The notes beneath the pieces were generated by a model. It saw only the letters and a program-made list of their open reading frames with translations, did no database searches and had not been told where the DNA came from. DNA of 64,000 bases from Mytilus californianus (lineage: Eukaryota; Mollusca; Bivalvia; Mytilida; Mytilidae): positions 9,486,001 to 9,550,000 of the forward strand of contig NW_026262659.1 in the NCBI RefSeq assembly GCF_021869535.1, given 5' to 3'. The translations under genes and the position numbers were made by a program. Below are positions 35,601-44,964 of this stretch, piece after piece. Each line of letters starts with the position of its first letter. Within the stretch, counting starts at the first letter, position 1.

Positions 35601-38600
35601 TGAACTATAGTTACTAACTCCTACATCATTTGGCCTTTGGTGGAGATATGTTTCGTTGGCAATCATACCACATCTTCCTATTTTTTTTTATATTCTACTA
35701 TAATAATTATCAGTTAAAAATGACAGGTTAAAAAGAGCAAATTAACATAATAGTGTACTGATAGTATACAATTTGCTTTAAGACCCCGCTCTACCTGGAG
35801 TACGGGCCTTATGTTACAAAAAACCCCAACATCTAAAAAAGGCAGGCTAACAAGATGCAGTCCATGGTTCCTTTTCAATCCGTATTATGTTACCATTAAC
35901 ATAAGTATGTCTGTGGCTCTTAGTATCATTTGCAGTGGGTAGGCAGTTATGTTACGTCCCTTTTTCTACCAATTTTGAACTACTGACATCTGCCTCTTTA
36001 AACACAACAAACTTACAATATTACGCTACTATTTCTATATCCGACTCATCAGTTAAAGATCCAGTCCTGTATTTTTTTCAAGGGGCAATTCTTCTGTTTT
36101 ATCCACTATAAAAACGATACCATGGACTTATCAGCTGCTGATCGGTGACCTTATCTTATAATACTATATTATAAAAACAATTCCTCTTCAAAATTAAAGA
36201 ACTTTTGTGAGCACGCTCACATAAACCACGCCCCACATTGTCACTGGGCAAACAAAATGTCACCATATTCCTAAGTTGAAAGACTCATAACTCCTAAAAA
36301 TGTCAACTGGTAAAAAAATTTCTTGTGGATATGCACATCAGCATATTATGTCCTCATTTACTACAAAAGTTCATGAAATTCTGTTGCGTGGTTACAGAGG
36401 AGTTGTAATGACAAACTGTTGCAGTAGTATATTTGGGCCAAAATTCTAAGTTCAAAGGGGCATAACTCCTAGTAAAAAAATTAAATCATAATTTCCTGTC
36501 GATATGCACATCTACATAGTATGTCCTTACTATCAACAAAGTTTCATGAAATTCTGTTGTGTGGTTTCAGAGGAGTTGTGATGACAAACTGTTGCAGTAG
36601 TATATTGAGGACAATAAGTGCAAAGGGGCATAACTCCTAGAAAAAATTTGAATCATAATTTCCTGTCGATATGCACGTCTACATAGTATGTCCTTATTAT
36701 CTACAAAGTTTCATGAAATTCTGTTGTGTAGTTTCAGAGGAGTTGCGATGACAAACTGTTGCAGTCGTATATTGAGGCCAATAAGTGCAAAGGGGCATAA
36801 CTTCTAGAAAAAAATTGAATCATAGTTTCCTGTCGATATGCACTTCTACATAATATGTCCTTATTATCTATAGAGTTCATGAAATTCTGTGTTGTTTCAG
36901 AGGAGTTACGATGACAAGAACAAGACGGACTGACGGACGGACGGACGGACGGACAGACAGACGGACGGGTCAAAAACATTAAACCCGACGCAAAAATTGC
37001 GTGGGGTATAAATATCAAAACCATTTAACCAGCTACACCTATTTACTATACATACTACCTTATGCTTTAAAACATGTCGCAAAAGACTAACTATGGTCCT
37101 TTTTCCACTTGTATAACATTATTACTGACCTCTGCCTCTTTGAACATGTCACAGTCGAACAACCAAGAACAGATCATGGTCCCCGTTCTACCTTTCCCAC
37201 CTTTACAATGGACAGCTATAACAGTAATACTAACCTCTGCCTCTTTGAACATGTCACGGTCGAACAACCAAGTACAGATCATGGTCCACGTTCTACCTTT
37301 CCCACCTTTACAATGGACAGCTATAACATTAATACTAACATCTGCCTCTTTGAACATGTCACAGTCGAACAACCAAGTACAGATCATGGTCCCCGTTCTA
37401 CCTTTCCCACCTTTACAATAGACAGCTATAACATTAATACTAACCTCTGCCTCTTTGAACATGTCGCAGTCGAACAACCAAGTACAGATCATTGTCCCAG
37501 TTTTACCTTTCCCACCTTTACAATGGACAGTTATAACATTAATACTAACCTCTGCCTCTTTGAACATGTCACAGTCGAACAACCAAGTACAGATCATGCT
37601 CCCCGTTTTACCTTTCACACCTTTATAATGGCCATCTATAGCAAAAATACTAATCTCTGCCTCTTTGAACATGTCACAGTCGAACAACCAAGTACAGAAC
37701 ATGGTCCACGTTCTACCTTTCCCACCTATACAATGGACAGCTATAACATTAATACTAACCTCTGCCTCTTTGAACATGTCACAGTCGAACAACCAAGTAC
37801 AGATCATGGTCCCCGTTCTACCTTCCCCACCTTTACAATGGACAGCTATAACATTAATACTAACCTCTGCCTCTTTGAACATGTCACAGTCGACCAACCA
37901 TGTACAGATCATTGTCCACGTTCTACCTTTCACACCTTTATAATGGCCATCTATAGCAAAAATACTAACCTCTGCCTCTTTGAACTTGTCACAGTCGAAC
38001 AACCAAGTACAGATCATGGTCCCCGTTCTACCTTTCCCACCTTTACAATTGACAGCTATAACATTAATACTAACCTCTGCCTCTTTGAACATGTCACAGT
38101 CGAACAACCAAGTACAGATCATTGTCCAAGTTTTACTTTTCCCACCTTTACAATGGACAGTTATAACATTAATACTAACCTCTGCCTCTTTGAACATGTC
38201 ACAGTCGAACAACCAAGTACAGATCATGGTCCCCGTTCTACCTTTCCCACTTTTACAATGGACAGCTATAACATTAATACTAACCTCTGCCTCTATGAAC
38301 ATGTCACAGTCGAACAACCAAGTACAGATCATTGTCCCAGTTTTACCTTTCCCACCTTTACAATGGACAGTTATAACATTAATACTAACCTCTGCCTCTT
38401 TGAACATGTCACAGTCGAACAACCAAGTACAGATCATGGTCCCCGTTCTACCTTTCCCACCTTTACAATGGACAGCTATAACATTAATACTAACCTCTGC
38501 CTCTTTGAACATGTCACAGTCGAACAACCAAGTACAGATCATGGTCCCCGTTCTACCTTTCACACCTTTATAATGGCCATCTATAGCAAAAATACTAATA

Positions 38601-41600
38601 TCTGCCTCTTTGAACATGTCACAGTCGAACAACCAAGTACAGAACATGGTCCCCGTTCTACCTTTCCCACCTATACAATGGACAGCTATAACATTTATAC
38701 TAATCTCTGCCTCTTTGAACATGTCACAGTCGAACAACCAAGTACAGATCAGGGTCCCCGTTCTTCCTTTCCCACCTTTACAATTGACAGCTATAACATT
38801 AATACTAACCTCTGCCTCTTTGAACATGTCACAGTCGAACAACCAAGTACAGATCATTGTCCCAGTTTTACCTTTCCCACCTTTACAATGGACAGTTATA
38901 ACATTAATTACTAACATCTGCCTCTTTGAACATGTCACAGTCCACCAACCAAGTACAGATCATGCTCCCCGTTCTACCTTTACCACCTTTACAATGGACA
39001 GCTATAACATTTCTGTCATCCTCAGATAGCCATTCACGTACATTCTTACACAACTTTATCAAATCTCTTAAAAGAATTAACGTTTCCATTTCATACGTTT
39101 GATTTAATGTTTCAATAAACAAGTAAAGCATTGTCAGAAATAAAAACAAAACACCTAGACAGTTACATTTAAAATGAGATCAATAAATGATATTGAACTA
39201 TTACTACCGTATTATTTGTTGGAAAAATTGAAACAAAATAATTAATTTACATACATGTAACATATTATTTTAGTTCATGTTATTTCACTTATGCAGCCTG
39301 TTAAATTAATTGAAATAAGTACACAATTTACATATAGACCTATGTGACTATTCAGTAGATATTTAGGCAATGGTAAAATTGAATGACAACAACAGACTCA
39401 TAATGAATCGTACAAGGATACATAGTGCTAACACTTGAAGGCGGGGTGCAGTACCAGGATACATTCAACAAACACTTGAAGGCGGGGTGCAGTACCAGGG
39501 GATATTCAATTTGATTTAAGGAATGAAAAACATAAAAAAGACAAAAGATACCAAGGGAAAACCATACGTCGACGAAAAACATACAAACACCATGGCTAAA
39601 ACGAAAAACAGACAAACACCATGCATAAAACGAAAAACAGACAAACACCAGGGTTAAAACGATAAACAGATAAACACCATGACTAAACGAAAACAGAAAA
39701 ACACCATGGCTAAAATGAAAAACAGACAAACACCATGGCTAAAACGAAAAACAGATAAATACCATGGCTAAAACAAAAAAACAGATAACCACCATGGCTA
39801 AAACGAAAGACAGACAAACACCATGGTTAAAACCAAAAACAGATAAACACCATGGCTAAAACGGAAAACAGATAAACACCATGGTTACAACGATAAACAG
39901 ATAAACACCATGGCTAAAACGAAAACAGATAAACACCATGGCTAAAACGAAAAACAGACAAACACCATGGCTAAAACGAAAAACAGATAAACACCATGGC
40001 TAAAACAAAAATCAGATAACCACCATGGCTAAAACGAAAGACAGACAAACACCATGGTTAAAACCAAAAACAGACAAACACCATGGTTAAAACGAAAAAC
40101 AAACAAACACCATGGCTAAAACAAAACGCAGACAAACACCATGGCTAAAACGAAAAGCAGACAAACACCATGGCTAAAACGAAAAGCAGACAAACACCAT
40201 GGCTAAAACGAAAAACATACAAACACCATGGCCAAAACGAAAAAAGACGAAAAGAAAAAATAGTCCACAGAACACTATACAAAAAACTAAAGAATGAGCG
40301 ACACAAACCCCACCAACAAATTGCAGGTTAATCTCACGTGCTGTTGATAAAAGGAACTTGATGAGATCGTATTAATGGCCAAAACGTCAATTCGCCTTAC
40401 TGATAAACTGGTTAAAACGCTTTAATTACTTATCACAGTTCCTGTGTCGTAATAAATACCTTATTTCTCCATATACTTACTGAAGGATTGGAACGTTATG
40501 ATCATCTATATACAAGCGTTCTACTTTTCCGTGGAATTTATTAGGGTCGTAATTACGCTCACCTGAAACATAAGTGATGCTGTTTGATTTGTATGAAACC
40601 ATACCAGTTGCCTGATAAGGACACACACTGTGAATTGATTAAATCAATCGGACAACCATTACATGTATAAGGATAACAGAGATATGACAGCTTCAGTTCT
40701 AATAAAAAGTCATAACGGTTTTTGATTTCCTCTCCCTTTTTTGCCATCTTCTTTAATCTTTTTCAAGTTTAAAAAACTGAAGCAGTCGAAAAAGCAGTGG
40801 TTGATGATTTCAGTGCAGAAACTGACATACATATACCAAAAGTAGTCGATAAACTGTTTATTTTTATTTATTTTGCTTTTCAATTAGGAAATATAAATAC
40901 ACTTTGTCAGTTAATTGTTTTTATTCATACTTACTGCATAAATCATAAACTCTGTAGTGATCTTTATGTTTAGTATCTAAAAATCTGGCTACATCCTATA
41001 ATTGAAAAAAACTAAATCTAATTTCAATACATTTTTATTTCTAAATCAATTTATTTATCGTTTCTCTTCTTGTAAACGTAGATCATACGCCAGTGCCAAT
41101 ATTGTTCATTTATTGTAATTTTTCTTTTATTTATACTTGAACATTTTAATTGTATCATTCAAATACAGACTTTAAACTAACGTAAGCCATCAAACTATAT
41201 ATTTATTCGTTTTTACGCTTTCATTGCATATTTAACTGGAGCACCACTGATGAGTCTAATGTAAACGAAATGGCGTCTAGCGTACTAAAGTATAAGCCTG
41301 GTATTTATAATAACTATTTACAAACTATTGGTCGATAACACTGCCGATTGATGTTTCGGTTCAGAAGGTTTCACACACCAAATAGTCAATTAACACTCCA
41401 GTGTTGATATGAAATATGGTCATTTTCTGTACATTTATTATTCATAGATTGTTGGTTTTCAATGTGCTAAAGCTTCCTATTTGATTTCGTCTTCCAACTA
41501 TTTTAATTCAAGCACCACTGATGAAATACACAACTGGCGAACTAAATCACAAGCTGGTATCACGTTTACAAATACTGAGTAGATACAACAGCTGGTGTAC

Positions 41601-43625
41601 ATATCCCTAGAGTATCATCAGTCCAGTAGCAAACCCTCACATGCCACAAGCATGATGTATTATTGATGCGGTCATTTCTGTAAATTTCACTTTAAAAATG
41701 TTAAAAGAAGTCGAAACACGAAGGTGTTCTACTCCCAGGAATATATGGCCTTAGCAAGGTTTAGAGAAATCAACGAATTCCTAAATGATTTGGCCTTCCT
41801 TCCCAACTACTTTAACTTGAGCACCACTTATGAATCTAAGTTATATGAAACGCACTTCTGGCTTACTCAATTGTAAGCCTGACAAATTGTATTGTCGATA
41901 AGTTTTGACGTGAGTAAACTATTTGAAATCTTATGTAATGGATTTTTCTGGACTTATCATTTGTTGCATATGGCAAAAAAAAAACTTTTCGTTTTGTTAG
42001 GGTTTTTTCTATGTGTATTTGTTAATAATTTTTGTCTGTTTTTGTTGTTCAGGGCCCCTGTCTTGTTCCTAATAACTTATACTATCAACTGTAACATATA
42101 CACAATACAACCTCACAAAAATATTTCTGTCCCTGGTATCCAAAATAGGAATATTGTAATAACCTGAAACAAATGTGTAAAAGAGAGGCGAAAGATACCA
42201 AAGGAACATTCAAACTCACAAGTCAAAAATAAGCTGACAACGCTATGGCTAAAAAAGAAAAAGACAAACAGACAAACAGACAAACAACAGTACACAAAAC
42301 ACAAAACAAACGACTGAGCAACACGAACCCCACCAAAAACTGGAAGTGATCTTAGGTGCTCCGGAAGGGTAAGCAGATCCTGCTCCACATGTGGCACCCG
42401 TCGTGTTGTTCATGTTAATGCAAACCCGGTAATATGACATTGATCCCTTTGGTATCTTTCTGATATCCCTTTGGAATCTTACGCCTCTCTTTTAATACAA
42501 TTTAATTATAGCTACAGAATAATGTAATTAAATTTTGTTATAACAATATTTAATCCCAATAGGAATTTAGTCGGGCGTTTTATACTTGCTTAAGAAGATA
42601 TATAAAGCACTTGTTTCAGTGATACTTCAATGATATATACCAACCTCAATAGGATTTCTGTATAGTTTCCTAACACCGGATGACGGGACGATGTATAAAG
42701 CACTTGCTACAGCGATACTCAATTAAGTATACCAATCTCAATAGGATTTCTGTATAGTTTCCTAACACCGGATGACGGGAATGACATGGCTATTACTCTT
42801 TCTATAAGATAATGATATATTCTTAAATTATATATATATATATATACTGCTTCTTTACATTTCTTACCATGAAGTGGAAATTTGAAAAGCCTACACGTTT
42901 TTCGACAACTTCGTTCGTCGATACTTCTTATAATGAACGTTCAGTTCCCGGGGGTACCAGCTTACTAGTAACCAGTGCGTCGGAATTGGTCCACTGCAAC
43001 TTCCTCATGCAAAATTGACAACAAGACGGTTTTGAATGCCTTGTTAACTCCCTTTGAATTGTTATAGTTATTAAAGAATATATTCTTGACTCTCTATTTT
43101 GTCACGAGCGTACCTGATGAAGGTTGTTCCACAAACACGAGTCCTGTATAAAAAAATCTGCACCATACGTGTTTTCATTTCCATATTTCAACATGTACAG
43201 GATGATGGAATGGTTTTTTTTTTCCATGTAGATACTACATATATAACACCAATAAGAGAAGTATTTTTTCTTTTTAATTTACTGGTTCATTTAATCCGTT
43301 GTAATATTTTTCAAAAGCGATAAACCTGTGTCTTTGAAAAAACGTTCATGAAGGTTAAATATACAAAGTACTAGTCATTGATTTTCATGTTTTCCAATTA
43401 ATATTTTCGTACCTGTAACGTAACAAAGATCCAGATCAAATCCATCTTTCTGGTACCTCCTTTTATTTTGGGATACAGTTTGTCTAGCAGCTTTCGTAAA
43501 GTGACGATACTGTTGGACCATGATGTATATTGACCGGAATATTCTAACAATTCTTAACCCTCGTCCAATTACTGGAAGTCTAGAAAGAAATCGAAGGATG
43601 AGCAATGGCGTAACTATACTACTGT
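29523..43625 (-). CDS. VSP: Voltage-sensing phosphatase copy B (S4 to stop, 11 exons)
   Basis: Gene-level entry. Minus-strand exons, 5' to 3': 43413-43625, 42737-42801, 40935-40995, 40481-40562, 38916-39066, 34213-34293, 33448-33553, 32679-32776, 31900-31995, 30979-31052, 29523-29628. Intron phases fit throughout, and the joined product runs S4 voltage sensor, basic linker, PTEN-like phosphatase (P-loop [10 protein letters not shown]) and C2 domain, colinear with Ci-VSP/TPTE. The family dephosphorylates membrane phosphoinositides in response to depolarisation. Two points cast doubt on function: the donor after exon 42737-42801 reads AT instead of GT, and the P-loop exon is followed by 17 tandem partial copies. 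Exons for S1-S3 and the start codon were not found above 43625. Confidence 0.85.
30979..31052 (-). CDS. VSP: VSP-B penultimate exon (YDNC…FFWFHTSF)
   Basis: A 74-nt exon, acceptor TTTCAG, donor GTAAGT, phase 0 in and phase 2 out. Encodes [20 protein letters not shown] then IENN. The pattern YDNC.F.FW..TS..E is typical of VSP/TPTE C2 domains. Copy C has the same exon at 63820-63893. Confidence 0.88.
31900..31995 (-). CDS. VSP: VSP-B C2 exon ([13 protein letters not shown])
   Basis: A 96-nt, phase 0-0 exon between acceptor TTTTGTTAG and donor GTAAGT. Encodes [20 protein letters not shown] then [12 protein letters not shown], equivalent to the ..DD..T.EV...P.L.GDIKVRF.S strand region of Ci-VSP. 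Confidence 0.85.
32679..32776 (-). CDS. VSP: VSP-B C2 exon ([13 protein letters not shown])
   Basis: A 98-nt exon entered in phase 1 and left in phase 0 (acceptor TTTTTCCTAG, donor GTAATT). Read in the right phase it encodes [20 protein letters not shown] then [12 protein letters not shown], equivalent to GRGNGSDL..QI in the Ci-VSP C2 domain. A longer open frame in another phase over the same bases is a shadow. Confidence 0.82.
33448..33553 (-). CDS. VSP: VSP-B hinge to C2 exon (SRYVGYY exon)
   Basis: A 106-nt exon, phase 0 in, phase 1 out. Encodes [20 protein letters not shown] then [15 protein letters not shown]. The last exon base is A where copy A has G, so the junction reads A|GTGGGT; still a GT donor but weaker, and the codon across the junction becomes Lys rather than Glu. 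Confidence 0.87.
33980..34190 (+). mobile_element. Probable truncated retroelement 3' tail
   Basis: About 200 bp present in copy B and absent at the matching place in copy A (after 730). It ends GATGAGACTATAATAAAACA followed by TTGAATTGAAAG, a 3' end style I associate with LINE-like elements of mussels (AATAAA-containing tail with a TTGAA repeat). No coding part remains. Confidence 0.5.
34213..34293 (-). CDS. VSP: VSP-B FQGVE phosphatase exon
   Basis: An 81-nt, phase 0-0 exon bounded by GATTTCAG and GTAAAT. Encodes [20 protein letters not shown] then GVESPSQ. It must be joined to a phase-0 donor, and both the P-loop exon and most tandem P-loop units upstream carry such a donor (GAG|GTTAGT). 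Confidence 0.88.
34300..36185. other. VSP-B intron, upstream part
   Basis: Non-coding, shared with 840-3310 of copy A apart from insertions. Contains a dispersed repeat end at 35565-35690. I see no gene. Confidence 0.5.
36190..37012. mobile_element. 0.8-kb interspersed element with internal ~170-bp repeats
   Basis: Absent at the matching place in copy A (about 3320), where the flanks ACAATTCCT and CAGCTACACC are close together. Inside, the segment starting CATAACTCCTA recurs at about 36287, 36460, 36628 and 36796, each followed by a TCCTGTCGATATGCAC block. It ends with a run of ACGG/GACG units (36925-36970) and TTGCGTGGGGTATAA. The ends are weakly inverted (TAAACCACGCCCC near 36225, GCGTGGGGTATA near 37000). 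No coding capacity. Confidence 0.65.
37130..38915 (-). repeat. Tandem P-loop exon array, copy B (17 units of 105 bp)
   Basis: Exactly 17 x 105 bp plus one extra A lie downstream of the parent exon 38916-39066. Each unit repeats the last ~29 codons ([31 protein letters not shown]), the splice donor (mostly GAG|GTTAGT; the last reads GAG|GTCAGT) and about 12 bp of intron. With 35 codons per unit the minus frame is open through all 17; the plus strand is open too for the same arithmetic reason. The extra A (GTTAGTAATTAATG) after the parent exon puts a TAA in its frame and offsets the array. By eye 7 of 17 units keep His-Cys and Arg of the P-loop; others have HC to HY, NC or YC, or GKGR to GKGK/GKSK. 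Confidence 0.92.
38916..39066 (-). CDS. VSP: VSP-B catalytic P-loop exon
   Basis: A 151-nt exon between acceptor TTCTTTTAAG (above 39066) and donor GAT|GTTAGT (below 38916). Encodes [17 protein letters not shown], then [17 protein letters not shown] and [15 protein letters not shown]. The loop [10 protein letters not shown] equals that of Ci-VSP, with Gly where PTEN has Ala, a position known to affect phosphoinositide preference. The base before the donor is T where the array units have G, which weakens the match to the consensus. Reading past the donor meets TAA two codons later. Confidence 0.9.
39530..40320 (+). repeat. CCATGG minisatellite (~30-bp units, ~23 copies)
   Basis: Between about 39575 and 40250 the unit CCATGGCTAAAACGAAAAAC-AGACAAACAC repeats roughly 23 times with 29-30 bp spacing and small changes. 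In copy A (4420-4615) the same place has one unit, so expansion happened after duplication. It sits inside a dispersed mussel repeat whose ends are visible at 39530 and 40320, within a VSP intron. Confidence 0.85.
40481..40562 (-). CDS. VSP: VSP-B ERNYD…DDHNVP exon
   Basis: An 82-nt exon, acceptor TTTCAG, donor CA|GTAAGT, phase 1 in and phase 2 out. Encodes [20 protein letters not shown] then HNVPILQ. IDDHNVP.L is the conserved strand of the VSP phosphatase domain before the P-loop exon. Confidence 0.88.
40935..40995 (-). CDS. VSP: [14 protein letters not shown] exon
   Basis: A 61-nt exon between TATAG (above 40995) and GTAAGT (below 40935), phase 0 in and phase 1 out. Encodes [20 protein letters not shown] plus one base of Ser. 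It matches E.VRFL.TKH..HYRVYNLCS of the family. Too short to be noticed as an open frame by itself. Confidence 0.87.
41180..41900 (+). repeat. Dispersed mussel repeat (three degenerate blocks)
   Basis: Three blocks (41230-41450, 41510-41760, 41815-41890) each start with a form of TTAACTTGAGCACCACTGATGA followed by AAACG.A..TGGCGT and GTAAGCCTGGTAT. The same element is clearer at 46950-47570, where TGATGAGTCTTTTGAAGACA and CCAGCAGTCAGCACTTCTGT occur. I recognise it as one of the most common Mytilus repeats. It lies in a VSP-B intron. Confidence 0.6.
42165..42500 (+). repeat. Dispersed mussel repeat with GGCACCCGTCGTG motif
   Basis: Includes GAAAGATACCAAAGGAACAT, CGAACCCCACCAAAAACTGG and TCCACATGTGGCACCCGTCG, ending AATACAAACCCGGTA-like. 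Recognised as a very abundant Mytilus interspersed repeat. The two reading frames seen on the minus strand (42113-42440) belong to the repeat and are not genes. Confidence 0.65.
42645..42735 (-). repeat. Partial tandem copy of a VSP-B exon tail with donor
   Basis: A 92-bp direct repeat: the sequence from within the exon ([14 protein letters not shown]) through its donor and about 45 bp of intron recurs once more downstream of exon 42737-42801. The distal copy keeps the canonical GAG|GTTGGT donor at 42644-42645, while the proximal, in-exon copy reads GAG|ATTGGT. The same intron tail (ATAAAGCACTTG) occurs after each. Confidence 0.85.
42737..42801 (-). CDS. VSP: [12 protein letters not shown] exon with damaged donor
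   Basis: From acceptor CTTATAG (above 42801). With the G carried from the S4 exon it encodes [20 protein letters not shown] then [11 protein letters not shown]...YRNPI is a hallmark of VSP/TPTE at the start of the phosphatase domain. The expected donor is AT instead of GT (GAG|ATTGGT). Reading on meets TGA after five codons. A GT four bases further (ATTG|GTATAC) would shift the frame. Unless the genome copy has an error, normal splicing of this exon should fail. Confidence 0.83.
43413..43625 (-). CDS. VSP: VSP-B S4 voltage-sensor exon
   Basis: Encodes the S4 helix and the linker to the phosphatase: [62 protein letters not shown]. In [11 protein letters not shown] the four Arg are spaced every third residue, the voltage-sensing pattern. 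The basic [18 protein letters not shown] linker matches the phosphoinositide-binding linker of Ci-VSP. The donor ACAG|GTACGA is clear; the 5' border (an AG near 43610-43625) is uncertain. Upstream exons for S1-S3 were not recognised. Confidence 0.85.
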
Positions 43626-43679
43626 AATATAAGCAATATATAACTGTGTTTTTAATCTTACTAAGTGCAAAGTGCTATA

Positions 43680-43880
43680 TAAATAAAATAAAAAAACTAA
43701 CGGCCTGATTTATGTTCTAAATAATGAACGAAAAACAAATATGATAAACAGCATCAAACGACAACCACTGAATTACAAGCTCCTGACATGGGACTGGCAC
43801 ACACAGAATGTGGCGGGTTAAACTAGTTTGCAGTCGCCAACACCCCCCTCCCTAACCTGTGACAGCACTGTAACAATACA
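43680..43880 (+). repeat. Dispersed mussel repeat, plus orientation
   Basis: Holds AACGGCCTGATTTATGTTCT, GAACGAAAAACAAATATGAT and CTCCTGACATGGGACTGGCA ending in GTGGCGGGTTAAACTAG. It is the opposite orientation of 26540-26890 and 57235-57530. Confidence 0.65.
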
Positions 43881-43889
43881 ACATAAGAA

Positions 43890-44960
43890 CAAACTATAAA
43901 AATCACAAAGCAGAAATACATCTAACAAAAACACAGAGTGGACGTGGCAGGGTACTTATACATCCCCAAAACAAAAAGACACTAAGTACAGATCTGAGAG
44001 TACTCGCAGTTACTGACAGCTAGTTCAAAGCCAAAAACAACTAATAAAAAACATCATGCATCTAAGACTGAAAATTAACTGTAAAATATCAACTGTTTGT
44101 CACTATATATATGAAGCATTTGATCGAGGGAGAGAAGCGACTTAGTTCAAAAATTTTAAAACGCATCATATGGTGTTGAGCAGTTGATATTTTACAAAAA
44201 CAAAATGTTCAAAATAGTGTAATCAATTTATCCGAAAAATACTTGAGTGTTTTTTTTTTCATATTAAAAATATTATTTTTCTTTGCTTCACCAGCAAACT
44301 GAAAAAGGACTTCAGTTGGTAGGTTTGACATACCAACTGCACTAAATCTATCTATTTTTTCATAGCGTAACTATCATTAAAAACGAACAGACGAATGCTA
44401 CACTTAAGTGAATTCAAATAAAACAGATTATAAACAGAGTCAAATAGGTAACATGTTTGTTTTCTCATCTGTTCAATCGCAGAACCGAAATTCACTATCA
44501 AAATGAAACATAGTAAAATATCGAACCGATTTTTTACGACTCACTGCTGGTATACTTAGTTCCAAATAACATGGAAAAAAAAGACAAATATTGAATTTTT
44601 CTGCTACAACAGTTTTTGTACACCGCCTTTATTTTCATAATATCACAGAGGTAAGTTATCGCATGCAAAATTCATTTTTGTACTTTTCTATCTTAGTTTA
44701 CTAAGCTAACATTTCTTCATTAACGTTATTTTGATATCTGTAGTTTGCTGCTAATTGGTCATGAATATTTCATAAGCTTAAATTATGAATGGTTATTAAA
44801 GACTGCTCTTATCGTAACACAATGTATTTGTTTATAGAGCAGCGGCTACAAGCATATTTCAGAAGAATTGTGCACATCCTGCTACAAGCATGAAATTTAT
44901 CATAAAGCTTCCTCTAGTATTACTCTTCGATTTCAGATAGGAAGGCAATCTAAAAAAATG
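43890..44960. other. Non-coding AT-rich stretch
   Basis: No gene seen. By position it should be VSP-B intron or 5' region; I looked for S1-S3-like membrane segments on the minus strand and could not support any. Confidence 0.35.
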
Positions 44961-44964
44961 CACC

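Larger units (their letters stand above)
33345..40995 (+). repeat. Segmental duplication of VSP middle region, copy B side
   Basis: Direct paralogue of 1-5120 plus 13010-13135. The two begin with the same ATTACATATCCATATAGCTT and share the exons and intron sequence in order. Differences: the 1147-bp element and 7.9-kb satellite occur only in copy A; a retroelement tail (33980-34190), the 0.8-kb element at 36190-37012, 13 more P-loop units and the CCATGG minisatellite expansion occur only in copy B. Confidence 0.85.

Noticed and set aside
36925-36975. Telomere-like or functional simple repeat of ACGG units
   Set aside because: It is the degenerate tail of an interspersed element that is absent from the paralogous copy.
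37109-38914. 601-codon plus-strand open frame over the P-loop array
   Set aside because: It arises because the 105-bp unit has no stop in that frame; the minus strand encodes the recognisable phosphatase motif and real splice sites.
37130-38915. CRISPR-like regular repeats
   Set aside because: There are no spacers: units are head-to-tail 105-bp copies of a phosphatase exon in an animal genome.
37091-38938. 615-codon minus-strand frame as an independent gene
   Set aside because: It has no promoter or start context and is the tandem repeat of one exon segment; many units have lost catalytic residues. Reported as an array instead.
41892-42167. 91-codon hydrophobic frame as a small membrane protein or VSP membrane exon
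   Set aside because: It is on the opposite strand to VSP, T-rich, and runs into a known dispersed repeat; hydrophobicity reflects base composition.
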